DNA of 64,000 nucleotides from Fructobacillus pseudoficulneus (lineage in GTDB: Bacteria; Bacillota; Bacilli; Lactobacillales; Lactobacillaceae). Within the stretch, counting starts at the first letter, position 1. Every line of letters starts with the position of its first letter. The translations under genes were made by a program, and so were the position numbers. Shown here in pieces: positions 1-8,754 of this stretch. The DNA lies in NCBI RefSeq assembly GCF_900108455.1, contig NZ_FNWS01000002.1, positions 1 through 64,000 of the forward strand. The letters are read 5' to 3'. The notes under the pieces are model-generated. The model was given only the letters and a program-made list of their open reading frames with translations, was not told where the DNA came from and ran no database searches.

Positions 1-1296
1 TGATGCGTTTACACTAGCTGTTGCTTGAGACAATGCATCATCAACAGCTTTTTCTTGATTATTTTTATCACTGTCTGACAACGTATTGTCATTGATAATA
101 CTCTGTTTAATTTTTTGTGCTTCGGTTTTTAATGAAGAGGTTGCTGTAGCTTTAAATACAACAATATTCGAAAAAACATAAACTTCCTCACTGTTGAAAC
201 CGTCATCATACCTTTTTTGCAATGAGGTACCGGAAAAATATTGCCCCTTTGGATCAGCAATAGTTCCACCAATAGAAGTGTCAACGGCTTGCAAAACATA
301 CGGTCCCATATCATTAAAACTATTTGAAAAACGGTTAGCCCCAACATTAAGAATGAATGTATCACCATTTCCAATGTTAGTAAATAAACCATTAGTCGTT
401 GCATTATCCAGATTCCAGGAATGAATATCTAAACTAGATAAATTATAAGTATTTAAAAAAAGTTCATTCGCATTGGTAACAGTAGACACATTCCAATTAT
501 TTAAACCATCAATTTGTTTTACTCCTGAGTTGGCAAAAAGATCGTTCATGACGTGCACAGATTGTATTTTCCAATTAGAAAGATCAATGTTAAGCAAATC
601 AGCAGTACCATCAAACATATGATCCATCACTTGAACTTTAGAAACATCCCAATTTTGAATGCTGGTAAGCGTTCTCACATTTGTATGAGCAAAAGCTCCC
701 CACATAGATGTCATATTGCTAGTATTCCATTTTGACAAATCAATATTTTGAATACCAGTTCCTTGAAAGAAACCGCCAATATCAACAATATTTGACATAT
801 CCCAATTTTCAACGCCGCTCAAATCTGTTAACTTCGAGTCACCTAAAAACATGGCCCACATAACCCGAGTATTTGAAATGTCAACTTGATTCAGTCCGCT
901 AATACTAGTTAGGTTGTGCAAATTAGCCATTAAATTATTAGAATCATATGGAAATGATATCCCGTTAGAAAAAACAATTTTAGTAATACTATCTGAAGTA
1001 ATACCAGACATCCTGTAAATTGGTTCACTTAATTGTCCCGCACCAAAAGTTAGCGTCCCAGTTTCAGAATCAAAACTCCAACTTGCTGTTCCATTAACTC
1101 CCGATTCTAAAGTCTGACCTAAAGAAGAATTATCAACTGATACACTTTGACCCGTGGCGGCATTTACATCTTGGCCCCCTTCAATAATCATACCCGAAAT
1201 AAAACAAGTAGTTAAAGAGAACATTAACCACGTACTTCCAACTTTTCGTGTAAATTTGTTTTCTCTATCTCGCTGAAATAACACAACAGATTTCAT
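1..1296 (-). CDS. BspA-type leucine-rich-repeat (DUF285) surface protein, C-terminus beyond window
   Basis: I translated this frame by hand: 432 codons are open from ATG at 1296 down to base 1, so the 3' end lies outside the window. A GGGGGGA ribosome site sits 4 bases upstream of the ATG. Residues 1-47 look like a long signal peptide with a basic start (QRDRENKFTRK), a hydrophobic core (WLMFSLTTCFISGMII) and a cleavage-type end (VNAA). Residues about 95-310 contain repeats of the form W(D/N)xS(N/K)(V/M)xxMxxxF, the DUF285 BspA-like leucine-rich repeat found in secreted adhesins. From about residue 390 a charged helix-rich segment begins (AQKIKQSIINDNTLSDSD) that resembles the DUF1542-type helices of the giant adhesin at 47.8-57.3 kb. 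The likely role is surface attachment. The anchor, if any, lies outside the window. Confidence 0.85.
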   Translation of the reverse strand, partial: MKSVVLFQRDRENKFTRKVGSTWLMFSLTTCFISGMIIEGGQDVNAATGQSVSVDNSSLGQTLESGVNGTASWSFDSETGTLTFGAGQLSEPIYRMSGITSDSITKIVFSNGISFPYDSNNLMANLHNLTSISGLNQVDISNTRVMWAMFLGDSKLTDLSGVENWDMSNIVDIGGFFQGTGIQNIDLSKWNTSNMTSMWGAFAHTNVRTLTSIQNWDVSKVQVMDHMFDGTADLLNIDLSNWKIQSVHVMNDLFANSGVKQIDGLNNWNVSTVTNANELFLNTYNLSSLDIHSWNLDNATTNGLFTNIGNGDTFILNVGANRFSNSFNDMGPYVLQAVDTSIGGTIADPKGQYFSGTSLQKRYDDGFNSEEVYVFSNIVVFKATATSSLKTEAQKIKQSIINDNTLSDSDKNNQEKAVDDALSQATASVNAS

Positions 1297-1562
1297 ACAT
1301 TCCCCCCTAATGCGTATATTTCTATCATTTCATAAATATCACCAATAATTTTACAATATCAAATCAATTATGACAACGCTTGATTACAATAAGCGTCTTT
1401 CTAGCCAGCATTGATCTGTCTTTAAGCTAAATGGTTTTCATCTGAGTTAGTGCTCTTAAAATTTGAATTTCTTGTTCACCTTTATTGACTTGAATTCCCA
1501 ATTCGGAATATTGACGATATCTCTAACAAGCGAAGCACCTTCCTTTCACTTTTGGAAAATGT

Positions 1563-1602
1563 ATCAAAAAATGCGACCTGATTTTCACTGAAAATTTAGG
1601 TC
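1563..1602 (-). terminator. Rho-independent terminator after the DUF915 hydrolase
   Basis: On the minus strand a hairpin with arms GACCT/AGGTC and inner arms ATTTTC/GAAAAT is followed by GCATTTTTT. It lies just after the hydrolase stop. The rest of the 1297-1618 gap shows no open frame or clear regulatory element apart from the ribosome site of the downstream surface-protein gene. Confidence 0.75.
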
Positions 1603-1618
1603 AATGCGTTAGTTTATA

Positions 1619-2464
1619 TCAACTTTGCAAGAACTGCACAATGTCCTGATCAACCGTCTTATTTTCATGCAGCTGCGAGTGCTGGCCACCCTTACCAGTA
1701 ATCAACTTTTCCTGATACGTACTTGGTTGGCGAACAAAGTACTTCAAGGCCTTTGAAGAGTTATTATAAACGGTTGTGTCCGATTGCGAACCACCCGTTG
1801 AATTACCAAAGATGTTCAGTACCTTAGTGTTATGGGTCTGATAATAAGTCGTTAGTCCCTGTAAGCGGTTAAAGATTTCCATCTTTTGCGCCGGCTCACC
1901 TTGGGCATTAAGTGGTGAATTTGAGGCTGGATTGGCCAAAATCAAACCATTATAGGTACCCGCAATTGAAATTTGTCGGACTACCTTTGGCAAATTAGGA
2001 TTTTTATCGGCTTCTTTCATCAAGTAGTAAGACACGGCCATATTGCCCATTGAGTGGCCAATTAAATTAACCGAGCGAATGCCCTGCTGGTCAAGTTTAG
2101 TCATGATTGTCGCCACCCAGCCGGCTGTTTGGTCGAAGTCTTGGTTGCGGTTATTATTAAACTGAACCAAAATGATTGGATTTTTATCGCCAGGCGCAAT
2201 CGTTTTATCCATCGTAACACTACCATCCTTAGCCACTGTCACATTAATTCGACGGTTTGAATAGCCGTGTTCAACCAAATACTGTGCCATTGATTTTTCA
2301 GCATTGCGGCTCGATCCATAGCCGTGCATAAAGACGGTTGCCTCTTCAGGCCTTTGCCCCTCCTGCTTTGATAGTGTTGGTGCCATCTTTGCGCCAACAT
2401 AGTAAAAGGCAGCACCGATTGCAATCAACGCGATTAAAGTAACCAAGAACCATTTTCTTTTCAC
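1619..2464 (-). CDS. Membrane-anchored/secreted alpha/beta hydrolase, DUF915 family
   Basis: The 281-residue protein starts with one transmembrane or signal segment (KWFLVTLIALIAIGAAFYYV) and continues as an alpha/beta hydrolase. It has an oxyanion-type FMHGYGSS motif near residue 45 and the nucleophile elbow GHSMG near residue 135; a late GGQHSQL segment can supply the catalytic His. These features match the DUF915 family, extracellular or membrane-bound esterase-like proteins of unknown substrate common in lactobacilli. I chose the GTG at 2464 because AAAGGGG lies 8 bases upstream; the upstream in-frame TTG at 2482 has no ribosome site. It is a single gene, divergent from the glucosidase, with its own terminator. 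The substrate cannot be told from sequence. Confidence 0.8.
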   Translation of the reverse strand: MKRKWFLVTLIALIAIGAAFYYVGAKMAPTLSKQEGQRPEEATVFMHGYGSSRNAEKSMAQYLVEHGYSNRRINVTVAKDGSVTMDKTIAPGDKNPIILVQFNNNRNQDFDQTAGWVATIMTKLDQQGIRSVNLIGHSMGNMAVSYYLMKEADKNPNLPKVVRQISIAGTYNGLILANPASNSPLNAQGEPAQKMEIFNRLQGLTTYYQTHNTKVLNIFGNSTGGSQSDTTVYNNSSKALKYFVRQPSTYQEKLITGKGGQHSQLHENKTVDQDIVQFLQS

Positions 2465-2630
2465 TGACTTTGCCCCTTTCAAGACAACTTTGTAATATTT
2501 ATCTCTGATTATAACGCTCTGTGACCATAAAGTTAACCAAGTAGCCTCCTACAAATGAGGACCAATACGACAGCGTTACTTTGCAGCTGCTAAAATAAAA
2601 AACAATCCTCATTTTAAATTGCTCAGTCCC

Positions 2631-2659
2631 TTTACCCATTCCAATCTTTTCTTTATAAT
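2631..2659 (+). promoter_or_regulatory. Sigma-A promoter of the glucosidase gene
   Basis: A -35 TTTACC (2631-2636) lies 17 bases before a -10 TATAAT (2654-2659), 54 bases upstream of the ATG at 2713. A GGAGG ribosome site precedes the start. I saw no clear catabolite-response element. Confidence 0.6.
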
Positions 2660-2712
2660 GGCGGGTAAGTAAAATTTTTTTTGGTTGAAGACATGTAACT
2701 GGAGGTTTTTTC

Positions 2713-4398
2713 ATGACAACTACGGACATCAAATGGTGGCAAAAAGCAGTTGTTTACCAAGTCTATCCAAGGTCTTTCCAGGATAGCAACGGCGACGGAA
2801 TTGGTGATTTAAAAGGAATTGAAAATCGCCTGGACTATATTCAGGAACTGGGTGCCGATGTAATTTGGCTGAACCCCATTTATCAATCGCCCGACAAAGA
2901 TAACGGTTATGATATTTCAGATTATGATGCTATTAATCCCGACTTTGGAACAATGGCCGATTTTGATTCCCTTTTGGCTGCTGCCCATGCTCGCGGCATC
3001 AAAATTGTGATGGACCTTGTGGTCAATCACTCATCTGACCAACACCAATGGTTTATTGAAAGCCGATCAGGCAAGGATAATCCTAAGCGCGACTTTTACA
3101 TTTGGCGCGACCCCATTGATGGACACGAACCCAACAACTGGTCTTCGTTCTTTTCTGGTTCAGCATGGAAGTATGACGAAGCAAGCGGTCAGTACTACCT
3201 GCACCTTTTCGTCGATGGTCAACCCGACCTCAATTGGGAAAACGAAGAATTACGTGAACAAGTTTACCAAATGATGAACCGCTGGGTCGACAAAGGTATC
3301 GATGGTTTCCGAATGGATGTCATCTCAATGATTTCAAAGCCCGACGGGCTGCCAGATGCTCCTTTGCCCGAAGGAAACACCTATGCCATCCCGGTTTCTT
3401 TGACCGCTAACGGCCCTCGTGTTCATGATTATTTGAAAGAAATGCGTCAAAAAGTCTTGGATAACGGCGACTTAATGACGGTTGGTGAGACATCAGGTGT
3501 TGATATCGAAAACGCTCGAAAATATGCCGGTGTTGATGGTAGCGAATTAAACATGGTCTTTCAGTTTGAGCACATGGGCTTGGATGACAATGATAATCCT
3601 GCCCTTGGAAAGTGGAATAACCAACCCGTATCACTGCTAAAGCTCAAGGAAAATTTGAGCAAGTGGCAAACCGAACTCGAGGGTAATAGTTGGAACTCAC
3701 TATACTGGGACAACCACGACCAACCACGTATCGTGAGTCGCTTTGGTAATGACTCATCTGAATACCGAGTTGTTTCAGCGAAAATGTTGGCAACCCTCCT
3801 GCACTTTATGCAGGGAACGCCTTACATTTACCAGGGAGAAGAATTGGGGATGACCAATGCTTATAACCTTGGTTGGGATGACTTTGATGACGTTGAAATC
3901 ATCAACGGCCGGGATTTTGTTGTGAACCGTGAAAAGCTAGCAGATGATGCAACCATGCTTGACTATGTTCACTACAAGGGACGCGATAACGCCCGGACTC
4001 CAATGCACTGGACGGCTGGACCAAATGCTGGTTTTACCACCGGACAACCATGGCTAAAGCTCAATGATAACTTCCCTGAAATCAACGTGGAAGAATCACT
4101 AGCAGATCCAAATTCCGTCTTTCATCACTATCAGAAACTTATTCGCTTCCGTCATGAAATGCCAATCATCACAACGGGTCATTATGAATTGTTGGACCCA
4201 AATGATGACCAGGTTTATGCCTATAAGCGAATCGGTGACGAAGAAGAGCTATTAATCATTAATAACTTCACTGCCGAACCAGTTCAACGTAACTATGATT
4301 TCCCGGCTAATGCTGATTTATTGATTAGTAACTATCATGACGATCAAGGAACCAAGCTTCGCCCTTACGAATCTAAGGTCTATCACTATCATCCATAA
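2713..4398 (+). CDS. malL: Oligo-1,6-glucosidase / alpha-glucosidase (GH13)
   Basis: This 561-residue protein has the usual length of GH13 oligo-1,6-glucosidases (MalL/DexB type). It releases glucose from the non-reducing end of isomalto-oligosaccharides or short alpha-glucosides in the cytoplasm. Visible motifs in order are VYQVYPRSFQDSNGDGIGDL at the N-terminus, VMDLVVNHSS (region I, near residue 100), DGFRMDVI with the nucleophile Asp (region II, near 199), VGETSG with the acid/base Glu (region III, near 256) and DNHDQPR (region IV, near 330). The Val after the nucleophile is typical of enzymes acting on alpha-1,6 bonds. No signal peptide is present. The gene is monocistronic between its own promoter and a bidirectional terminator. 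MalL versus DexB cannot be separated by eye. Confidence 0.9.
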   Translation: MTTTDIKWWQKAVVYQVYPRSFQDSNGDGIGDLKGIENRLDYIQELGADVIWLNPIYQSPDKDNGYDISDYDAINPDFGTMADFDSLLAAAHARGIKIVMDLVVNHSSDQHQWFIESRSGKDNPKRDFYIWRDPIDGHEPNNWSSFFSGSAWKYDEASGQYYLHLFVDGQPDLNWENEELREQVYQMMNRWVDKGIDGFRMDVISMISKPDGLPDAPLPEGNTYAIPVSLTANGPRVHDYLKEMRQKVLDNGDLMTVGETSGVDIENARKYAGVDGSELNMVFQFEHMGLDDNDNPALGKWNNQPVSLLKLKENLSKWQTELEGNSWNSLYWDNHDQPRIVSRFGNDSSEYRVVSAKMLATLLHFMQGTPYIYQGEELGMTNAYNLGWDDFDDVEIINGRDFVVNREKLADDATMLDYVHYKGRDNARTPMHWTAGPNAGFTTGQPWLKLNDNFPEINVEESLADPNSVFHHYQKLIRFRHEMPIITTGHYELLDPNDDQVYAYKRIGDEEELLIINNFTAEPVQRNYDFPANADLLISNYHDDQGTKLRPYESKVYHYHP

Positions 4399-4412
4399 TT
4401 AATCATAAAAAA

Positions 4413-4439
4413 GGCTGAACACCCTACTGGTGTTCAGCC
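4413..4439. terminator. Bidirectional terminator between glucosidase and alcohol dehydrogenase
   Basis: A perfect 11-bp stem (GGCTGAACACC/GGTGTTCAGCC) with a 5-base loop has A-runs before it and T-runs after it. It can therefore end both the plus-strand glucosidase and the minus-strand dehydrogenase transcripts. Confidence 0.85.
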
Positions 4440-4456
4440 CTTTTATTTTGAATTTT

Positions 4457-5632
4457 TTATTTCATTGATGCTTCTAATAAGGAAACTACATCCTTTTCCG
4501 TCATCGTCACAAAGGCTTTTTGATCAAGCTTGTTAACTTTGACTGCGCTGGCAGCCATTGCGGCAAAGTTTTCGTCCGTTTCGATGTCAACACCAGGTAA
4601 GGTCGTAGGAACTTCTAAACTGGCTAACCATTCACGTGTCTTGGCGATGGCTTCTTTAGCAATCAAGTCGTCATCGTCACCAGTTATATTCCAGACATTT
4701 CGACCAAATGATACAAACCATGGACGAGTTGCTTCTGAATAGACAAAGTCCATCCAATGTGGCGTCAAAATTCCCAAGCCAACACCATGGGTAATATCAT
4801 AATAAGCAGACAATTCGTGCTCGATTGGATGAACCGTCCATGAATTGACATTACCCGTTCGTGGCAAGCCATTCAAAGCCATCGTTGAAGCCCACATTAA
4901 GTTAGCCCGAGCATCGTAATTTTCAGGGTCCTTTAATGCGACTGGCGCCCACTTAATCACTGCCCGCATAATTCCTTCAATCAAACCATTACGAACATCA
5001 TTTTCGTAACCTTTTTGGTCAAAATATTGTTCCGTCAAATGGCTAAAGATATCAATTGATCCTGCGGCGGTTTGCCACTTTGAAACCGTATAGGTCAAGC
5101 TTGGATCTAGGAAAGATACAGCCGGTGTATTTGGTCCACCAGTACCTAATTTTTGGGTCGTTTCTGGGTTAGAAATAACAGAACCAGTGTTCATTTCGGT
5201 TCCAGTCGCTGACAAAGTCAAAATATCCACAATTGGTAATTGATCAATAGCAAAGCGCTTTTTTGAATCCAGCACCAAGTCCCAAGGGTCTCCCTCATAG
5301 AATTTAGCAGATGCAATCACCTTTGACGCATCAATCACTGAGCCACCACCAACAGCTAAGATAACGTCAATATCGTTTTCTTTAACTAGTTTTTGTCCTT
5401 CACGGACCGAAGCAATTTTTGGATTAGGTTCAATGCCGGCGAGTTCCGTCACCTGCAAACCGGGTAATGCTTTCATCACACGGTCATACAATCCTGATTT
5501 CTTAATGGATCCACCACCATACGTCAACAACACCCTATTACCAAATTGAGAAACCGCATCCTTCAATTCTTGATCGAATCGGTCTTTTCCAAAACGAATA
5601 TCCGTTGTGTTGTGAAAAGTAAAGTTTTCCAT
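4457..5632 (-). CDS. Iron-containing alcohol dehydrogenase (YqhD/BdhA type)
   Basis: The 391-residue protein matches the Fe-dependent (type III) alcohol dehydrogenase family, closest in pattern to NAD(P)H-dependent YqhD/BdhA enzymes that reduce aldehydes or butanal. The N-terminus (NTTDIRFGKD) and TYGGGSIKKSG near residue 40 are typical of this subgroup; AVGGGSVIDASK near residue 95 is the nucleotide-binding segment. Metal-binding His candidates lie in FSHLTEQYF, HPIEHELSAYYDITHG and GILTPHWMDF. The gene has its own near-consensus promoter and ends at the shared terminator, so it is probably transcribed alone, although read-through from the upstream ula-type operon is possible. A fermentative role in aldehyde or NAD(P)H disposal is an inference. 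Confidence 0.9.
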   Translation of the reverse strand: MENFTFHNTTDIRFGKDRFDQELKDAVSQFGNRVLLTYGGGSIKKSGLYDRVMKALPGLQVTELAGIEPNPKIASVREGQKLVKENDIDVILAVGGGSVIDASKVIASAKFYEGDPWDLVLDSKKRFAIDQLPIVDILTLSATGTEMNTGSVISNPETTQKLGTGGPNTPAVSFLDPSLTYTVSKWQTAAGSIDIFSHLTEQYFDQKGYENDVRNGLIEGIMRAVIKWAPVALKDPENYDARANLMWASTMALNGLPRTGNVNSWTVHPIEHELSAYYDITHGVGLGILTPHWMDFVYSEATRPWFVSFGRNVWNITGDDDDLIAKEAIAKTREWLASLEVPTTLPGVDIETDENFAAMAASAVKVNKLDQKAFVTMTEKDVVSLLEASMK

Positions 5633-5728
5633 GTTTGCATATGCTCCTTTTTAAATAGACAAGCAGACCGTTTACTAATTAATCGATCTTTTTCTTCATT
5701 GTGAAGAGCCTTCAACGTTTTGGCGTCT

Positions 5729-5757
5729 ATTATAGGAGAACCTCATCTCTCTGTCAA
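5729..5757 (-). promoter_or_regulatory. Consensus sigma-A promoter of the alcohol dehydrogenase
   Basis: On the minus strand a perfect -35 TTGACA (5752-5757) and perfect -10 TATAAT (5729-5734) are separated by exactly 17 bases. It is the strongest-looking promoter in the window and lies about 100 bases upstream of the ATG. Confidence 0.9.
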
Positions 5758-5802
5758 TCACTAATAGACCATTTGAATTGCTTTTGTAAAGATAGATAGC
5801 CT

Positions 5803-7221
5803 TTATCTTTCAATCATTAGATTTTTGTCAGACATTTTCTTTAAATAAGCCCATATTTGGTCACGGTATAACCGTAAAAATACCCAGGCAAACAGGTAAA
5901 TTGCTACAATCGACGCTAACACAAAATAATTACCTGAAATCCAGCCCGCAAAAATCAAAGCAGTTAATGGCCGAGCCATGACATTATATGAAACAACCAA
6001 TGTTAAACTTCCCGCTGCTACAATGCCATAGTGACTTAATGCTAGTGTGTACATCGGTGCCATATACGATCCAGCATACAAACCAGCGCTAAACCAGACA
6101 AAACCAGTAGCAATCACCTTCGTCATATTCCCGTTATGAATCGCCACAATCGATTCCAGCATAAACGGCAAGGCAATTAAATCGACAATTGGTAACATCT
6201 TATTACCAGGTAAAACCATTGCGACCACCAACATAATTGGCATCAGTATCATCCCAGAAATTAATGTCGCACTTTCTCCATACCCAAGGCCATCATCAAC
6301 GGCAATAAACCAAGTTTTAACTGAATTACTGTGACCTTTTTCAGCTAATTTTGCTTGATATCGTTCAGCAATTTCCGTCGTTAATGGCCGAAAGGCTTGG
6401 CCAAAGAGCTTCGCAATCATTGGGAAGATGGTCATCACTGTCCCTAACTGAACCGCAAAAGATAGCATTTTACCCCAGCCACTTAGCTGGTTTAAATGTG
6501 AAAAGTTCGCTAGAAAACCTAAAATCAATCCGAGTAGAACACCGATAATCGTTGACTCCCCTAAGAGTCCCAAGCGTTCCTTTAATTGCTTTGGTGTTAG
6601 CGCCACTCGGTTGAGTTTTAATCGATTCCACAGCGGATCAAGCAATAGAGCCGGCACGACGTTTTCAATATTATGCATGGAAGCAGTGGTCCCATTTGGC
6701 ACCCGGTAGTAGCTTGCATAGCGGTCAGCATGGATTTCTGCCAATAACAAGGCCACCATCATCAAAAATAGCGACAAAGAAAACGACAAGTAGAAATTAT
6801 TAGTCACAATATATGCTACCGAGCCCCACACCATAAAGCCCCAATTTTGCCAAAGATTCGTCGCGAAAAAGACCTTGGTATAGCCGATAAAGAAAAGAAT
6901 CACTTCGACAATCAAGCCAATCAGGAAAAAGCTAATGCCAACAGGCGATTTAAAGGCTATTAATGGCGCTGTTTGCCAACCAGTATCCGCCACCGGTAAG
7001 TTTAGACCGGTACTGGCAATTAATTGGTGAATAACTTGAGTCACTTCCGGAGTAAAAGCTGAGATCAACCAACCAAAACCAGTCAAAGCCACACCCGCTA
7101 GCAATCCTGACATAACGGCCGTCTTTAACCTCACTCTGAGTGCCAGTGCTACCATAAAAATAACGATTGGAATGATCACACTATGACCCAAAACGGTCAC
7201 AACATCCATAAACACTTTCAT
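5803..7221 (-). CDS. PTS galactitol-family EIIC component (GatC-like permease)
   Basis: The 472-residue polytopic membrane protein has the pattern of the galactitol-type PTS EIIC family (starts MDVVTVLGHSVIIPIVIF; AVDDGLGYGESATLISG and IPFMLESIVAIHNGN-like segments). It is the last gene of the ula-type operon, 13 bases after the kinase gene, with a good AGGAGG site. GatC proteins normally work with EIIA and EIIB to import and phosphorylate a polyol or sugar acid. No EIIA or EIIB gene is in this operon, and a sugar kinase is its neighbour. It may therefore carry an unphosphorylated substrate, or use EIIA/EIIB encoded elsewhere. The substrate is inferred from neighbours to be L-ascorbate, a ketogulonate or a related compound. 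Confidence 0.85.
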   Translation of the reverse strand: MKVFMDVVTVLGHSVIIPIVIFMVALALRVRLKTAVMSGLLAGVALTGFGWLISAFTPEVTQVIHQLIASTGLNLPVADTGWQTAPLIAFKSPVGISFFLIGLIVEVILFFIGYTKVFFATNLWQNWGFMVWGSVAYIVTNNFYLSFSLSLFLMMVALLLAEIHADRYASYYRVPNGTTASMHNIENVVPALLLDPLWNRLKLNRVALTPKQLKERLGLLGESTIIGVLLGLILGFLANFSHLNQLSGWGKMLSFAVQLGTVMTIFPMIAKLFGQAFRPLTTEIAERYQAKLAEKGHSNSVKTWFIAVDDGLGYGESATLISGMILMPIMLVVAMVLPGNKMLPIVDLIALPFMLESIVAIHNGNMTKVIATGFVWFSAGLYAGSYMAPMYTLALSHYGIVAAGSLTLVVSYNVMARPLTALIFAGWISGNYFVLASIVAIYLFAWVFLRLYRDQIWAYLKKMSDKNLMIER

Positions 7222-7234
7222 GTTTTCCTCCTAA

Positions 7235-8740
7235 CTAGGCCAATTCACAAGCATCTTTGTAATAGCCTGCGGCCGTCCCCTTTAACGTTTCATATAGGGT
7301 CTGGTTACGACGATCAAAATCTAAAAATCGATCAACATTCTCTGGATTAGGTTGATAAATTTTTTCTTCAGATTGCGATAAAGCCTGAACCGCCGCCTCA
7401 AAGCTTGGATAAATTTGTTGCTGAACTAAAACTGATATTAAGGCACCAAAACCAGTCGATTCAACGGAGTTAGTCTTATTAACTGTTAAATTATAAGCGT
7501 CTGCTTGCATTTGATTCATTACCGTTGAATTCGTTAAACCACCCGAAATGGTCACCATTCCGATTGGCCCCAAGCTTTTAAAAATCCCAAGACCTTTATT
7601 GATTTCGACAAATAAACTAGCCATTAAGGCATACAGCATATCTTTACGCTGTGTTGATAAGCCTATATTTGAAAAGGCAGATCGGATATTGGTGTCATAC
7701 TGCCCAATTGAACGTCCCTTGTGAAAAGGTAAAACTGAGAGATTAATTACCTGACCGTAGCAGGTTCTTAAATCATCATCCAGTTCTTGATATTGATTGT
7801 TAGACCCACTATAAAAATTATCCAAAAACCAATTTAAAATAGCAGAACAAGCCAACAAATCAATTTCTAAAATATACTTGTCGGGATGTGCTGACTTATT
7901 ATAGATAATTCGTTCATCCAATTGCTTTGGTAAGGCATCGCTATTTTTAATTAAGTACCCACCTGTTCCGGTATTAATTGAAATTTCATCGTTTTTGACA
8001 ATCCCCGCTCCCAGGGCTGCGCACTGCTGGTCGCCCCCTGCTGAAATCACCGGAATGCCCGCCGGCAAGCCCGTCAATTCACTATACTCGGTGGTAATGA
8101 CACCACAAACCGACCCCGGTTGAATTAACTCAGGCATTTTTTCGACGTCTAAGCCCAAAATTTGAAACAAATCTTTATCCCAAGTCAGTTCATGAATATT
8201 CATCAGATTCGTCCGCGAACCATAAGTCGTATCCGTTACATAGCGCCCCGTCATCTGATAAGACAAATAGGATGGGATGTTTAAAAAGTAATCTGTCGCC
8301 ACATACTTTTCTGGTTGATGATGCTTCAGCCAAGCCATCTTTGCGCCCAAATAAACTGCATTCAACTTTGATCCTGAATGTTGTAAGAAGACCTGATCAT
8401 AATCACGGTACCGATCTAAAATTCGATTCACTCGCGTATCTTGCCACATAATCGCATCAGTAATTGCCTGTCCGTTCTTTGTTGGAATCAAAGACGACCG
8501 TTGCGAAGTCATCGAAACTGCAATAATCTCACTTCCAGTTTGTTGAGCAAAATCAACCGCCTGTCGAATTACCTGTTGGCACAGATTCGTAAAAGTTGCC
8601 GGGCTTTGAGTAACCGAACCGTCTTGCGCATAATCAGGCCGGTACGCTTCACTAAATTTAGCCAAGAGTTCTCCATTTTGGGTGTATGACAAAGACCGAA
8701 TGCTTGAGGTACCAATATCAATGATTAAATATATTTTCAT
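7235..8740 (-). CDS. FGGY-family carbohydrate kinase
   Basis: This is a 501-residue kinase with the ASKHA fold. The N-terminal phosphate loop is IIDIGTSSIRS, WQDTRV near residue 95 and SAGGDQQCAALGAG near 245 are typical of FGGY enzymes, INTGTGGYL near 262 is the second phosphate motif, and SGGLTNS near 405 is the adenosine motif. It lies 14 bases after ulaF and 13 before the EIIC gene. In enteric ketogulonate operons a kinase of this type (LyxK/YiaP) phosphorylates L-xylulose or 3-keto-L-gulonate. Here it could supply the phosphorylated substrate for UlaG or UlaD if the permease does not phosphorylate. Gluconokinase or xylulokinase activity cannot be excluded. ATG at 8740 has a GGGAG site 7 bases upstream. 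Confidence 0.85.
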   Translation of the reverse strand: MKIYLIIDIGTSSIRSLSYTQNGELLAKFSEAYRPDYAQDGSVTQSPATFTNLCQQVIRQAVDFAQQTGSEIIAVSMTSQRSSLIPTKNGQAITDAIMWQDTRVNRILDRYRDYDQVFLQHSGSKLNAVYLGAKMAWLKHHQPEKYVATDYFLNIPSYLSYQMTGRYVTDTTYGSRTNLMNIHELTWDKDLFQILGLDVEKMPELIQPGSVCGVITTEYSELTGLPAGIPVISAGGDQQCAALGAGIVKNDEISINTGTGGYLIKNSDALPKQLDERIIYNKSAHPDKYILEIDLLACSAILNWFLDNFYSGSNNQYQELDDDLRTCYGQVINLSVLPFHKGRSIGQYDTNIRSAFSNIGLSTQRKDMLYALMASLFVEINKGLGIFKSLGPIGMVTISGGLTNSTVMNQMQADAYNLTVNKTNSVESTGFGALISVLVQQQIYPSFEAAVQALSQSEEKIYQPNPENVDRFLDFDRRNQTLYETLKGTAAGYYKDACELA

Positions 8741-8754
8741 CGCTATACTCCCGT

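Noticed and set aside
5710-5725. Catabolite-response element downstream of the alcohol dehydrogenase promoter (AAAACGTTGAA)
   Set aside because: Only the central part resembles the consensus and the outer arms do not match.
5782-5812. Terminator at the end of the ula-type operon
   Set aside because: AAAGATA/TATCTTT can form a small hairpin at the EIIC stop, but no T-run follows, so I do not call it.
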